Source: Actinomycetes bacterium (GTDB taxonomy: Bacteria; Actinomycetota; Acidimicrobiia; Spongiisociales; UBA5794). Taken from it: a stretch of DNA of 5,927 bases. The stretch lies in NCBI GenBank assembly GCA_023336855.1, contig JAMBLK010000103.1, positions 1 through 5,927 on the forward strand, written 5' to 3'. The translations under genes were made by a program, and so were the position numbers. The notes under the pieces were generated by a model that was not told the DNA's origin, searched no databases, and saw only the letters and a program-made list of their open reading frames with translations. Every line of letters begins with the position of its first letter. Positions within the stretch are counted from its first letter, which is position 1. Of the stretch, positions 5,389-5,927 are shown piece after piece.

Positions 5389-5927
5389 GCCTGCTGCAAC
5401 GCGTTCCAAACGCGCTCCGGCGTGAACGGGATGTCGGCGATCCGAACACCGGTCGCGTCGGCGATAGCGTTCCTGATGGCAGGAGCGACGCCGTCTTTCG
5501 GGATCTCAGCGATCGCCTTTGCACCGAACGGGCCGCTTGGTTCCATCGTCTGGACAAGGATCGCCTCGAGCCGCGGCATCTCATCGGCCCGGTAGATCTT
5601 GTACGGACCGAACTGCGGGTTGAGCAGGCGTCCGTCTTCGTCGTACACCATCTCCTCGCAGTGTCCATATCCGAGGGCCTGCACCATCCCGCCCTCGACC
5701 TGGCCGGCCGCCGTGACGGGATTGATGGGAACACCGCAGTCGACGGCCATCACCAGCTGATTCACTGTGACTTGGCCCGTCTCGATGTCGATTTCAATCT
5801 CCGCGAACTGGGCTGCGTACGGTGGAGGTGACTCAGGCGACACGTAGGACGCGTTCGCCATGATCTGATGCTGCCCCTCCTGGTGGAGCGTCGAGAGCGC
5901 GATCTGCTCGAGTGTCACGGACTGTCC
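5385..5927 (-). CDS. Xanthine dehydrogenase-type molybdopterin-binding subunit, C-terminal part
   Basis: This is the last 180 residues of the large catalytic subunit of a molybdenum hydroxylase, which hydroxylates purines or other N-heterocycles using water. The frame is open to the right edge, so the start lies outside; an in-frame GTG at 5918 is internal, not the start. Visible family features, numbered from the edge, are the strand EIEIDIETGQVTV (43-55), the cofactor-binding stretch AVDCG.PINP..A.GQVEGG (61-80) and the catalytic loop GPFGAKAIAEIPKDG (132-146), in which E141 aligns with the active-site glutamate of xanthine oxidase. The C-terminus PFTPERVWNAL (168-178) is typical. The loop reads A-E-I instead of the common G-E-P, a form I recall from YqeB/YqeC-associated enzymes. 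The FAD and 2Fe-2S parts are not in the window. The stop overlaps the xdhC start as GTGA. Substrate is unknown. Confidence 0.92.
   Translation of the reverse strand, partial: GQSVTLEQIALSTLHQEGQHQIMANASYVSPESPPPYAAQFAEIEIDIETGQVTVNQLVMAVDCGVPINPVTAAGQVEGGMVQALGYGHCEEMVYDEDGRLLNPQFGPYKIYRADEMPRLEAILVQTMEPSGPFGAKAIAEIPKDGVAPAIRNAIADATGVRIADIPFTPERVWNALQQA

Noticed and set aside
5389..5409. TTG start for xdhC at 5409
   Set aside because: It is possible, with GGAG upstream, but the GTGA overlap at 5388 matches the next operon junction and gives the normal family N-terminus. Kept as an alternative only.
4696..5595. Plus-strand open frame of 299 codons opposite xdhC and the hydroxylase
   Set aside because: It is antisense to two strongly recognised genes, shows no family motifs and crosses their boundary. 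Long antisense frames are expected in GC-rich DNA.
5385..5927. Encoded selenocysteine (in-frame UGA with SECIS) in the hydroxylase
   Set aside because: No in-frame internal TGA exists in the visible part, and selenium in this enzyme class is a labile cofactor ligand, not selenocysteine.

Overview
The window is a densely coding, GC-rich piece of bacterial chromosome (roughly 60% G+C by eye) carrying six protein genes and no RNA genes, insertion sequences or CRISPR arrays. Base composition, GTG starts, 1-4 bp gene overlaps and a catabolic gene set fit an actinobacterium-like organism, possibly an uncultivated environmental lineage. That assignment is an inference, because no taxonomic marker is present.

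Layout. Positions 1-1522 (minus strand) hold an AMP-forming acyl-CoA synthetase whose last few residues run off the left edge. A 129-bp divergent intergenic region (1523-1651) separates it from a plus-strand dihydropyrimidinase/D-hydantoinase (1652-3055). Nineteen bases beyond the hydantoinase stop, the 3' end of a minus-strand operon is met head-on. Read in transcription order (right to left), this operon is: the C-terminal part of a xanthine-dehydrogenase-type molybdopterin-binding subunit (5927-5385, start off the right edge), XdhC (5388-4597), YqeB (4600-3797) and YqeC (3797-3075). All three operon junctions overlap by 1-4 bases, so the genes are probably translationally coupled. The convergent 3' ends share a 17-bp imperfect inverted repeat that may be a bidirectional terminator.

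Function. YqeB and YqeC are the marker accessory proteins of the selenium-dependent molybdenum hydroxylase (SDMH) system, in which a labile selenium is placed on the molybdenum cofactor of a xanthine-dehydrogenase-like enzyme. XdhC is the cofactor-modification chaperone of ordinary Mo hydroxylases. Together with the hydroxylase itself they suggest a purine or related N-heterocycle hydroxylase and its maturation set. The adjacent hydantoinase opens cyclic amide rings and has a counterpart (hyuA) in the E. coli yqeB-yqeC-xdhD region, so a combined hydroxylate-then-open-the-ring pathway is plausible. The acyl-CoA synthetase has no obvious link beyond sharing the divergent promoter region. The most interesting content is this SDMH locus in an apparently actinobacterial background, fused by overlap into one transcript with canonical xdhC and placed convergent to a hydantoinase.
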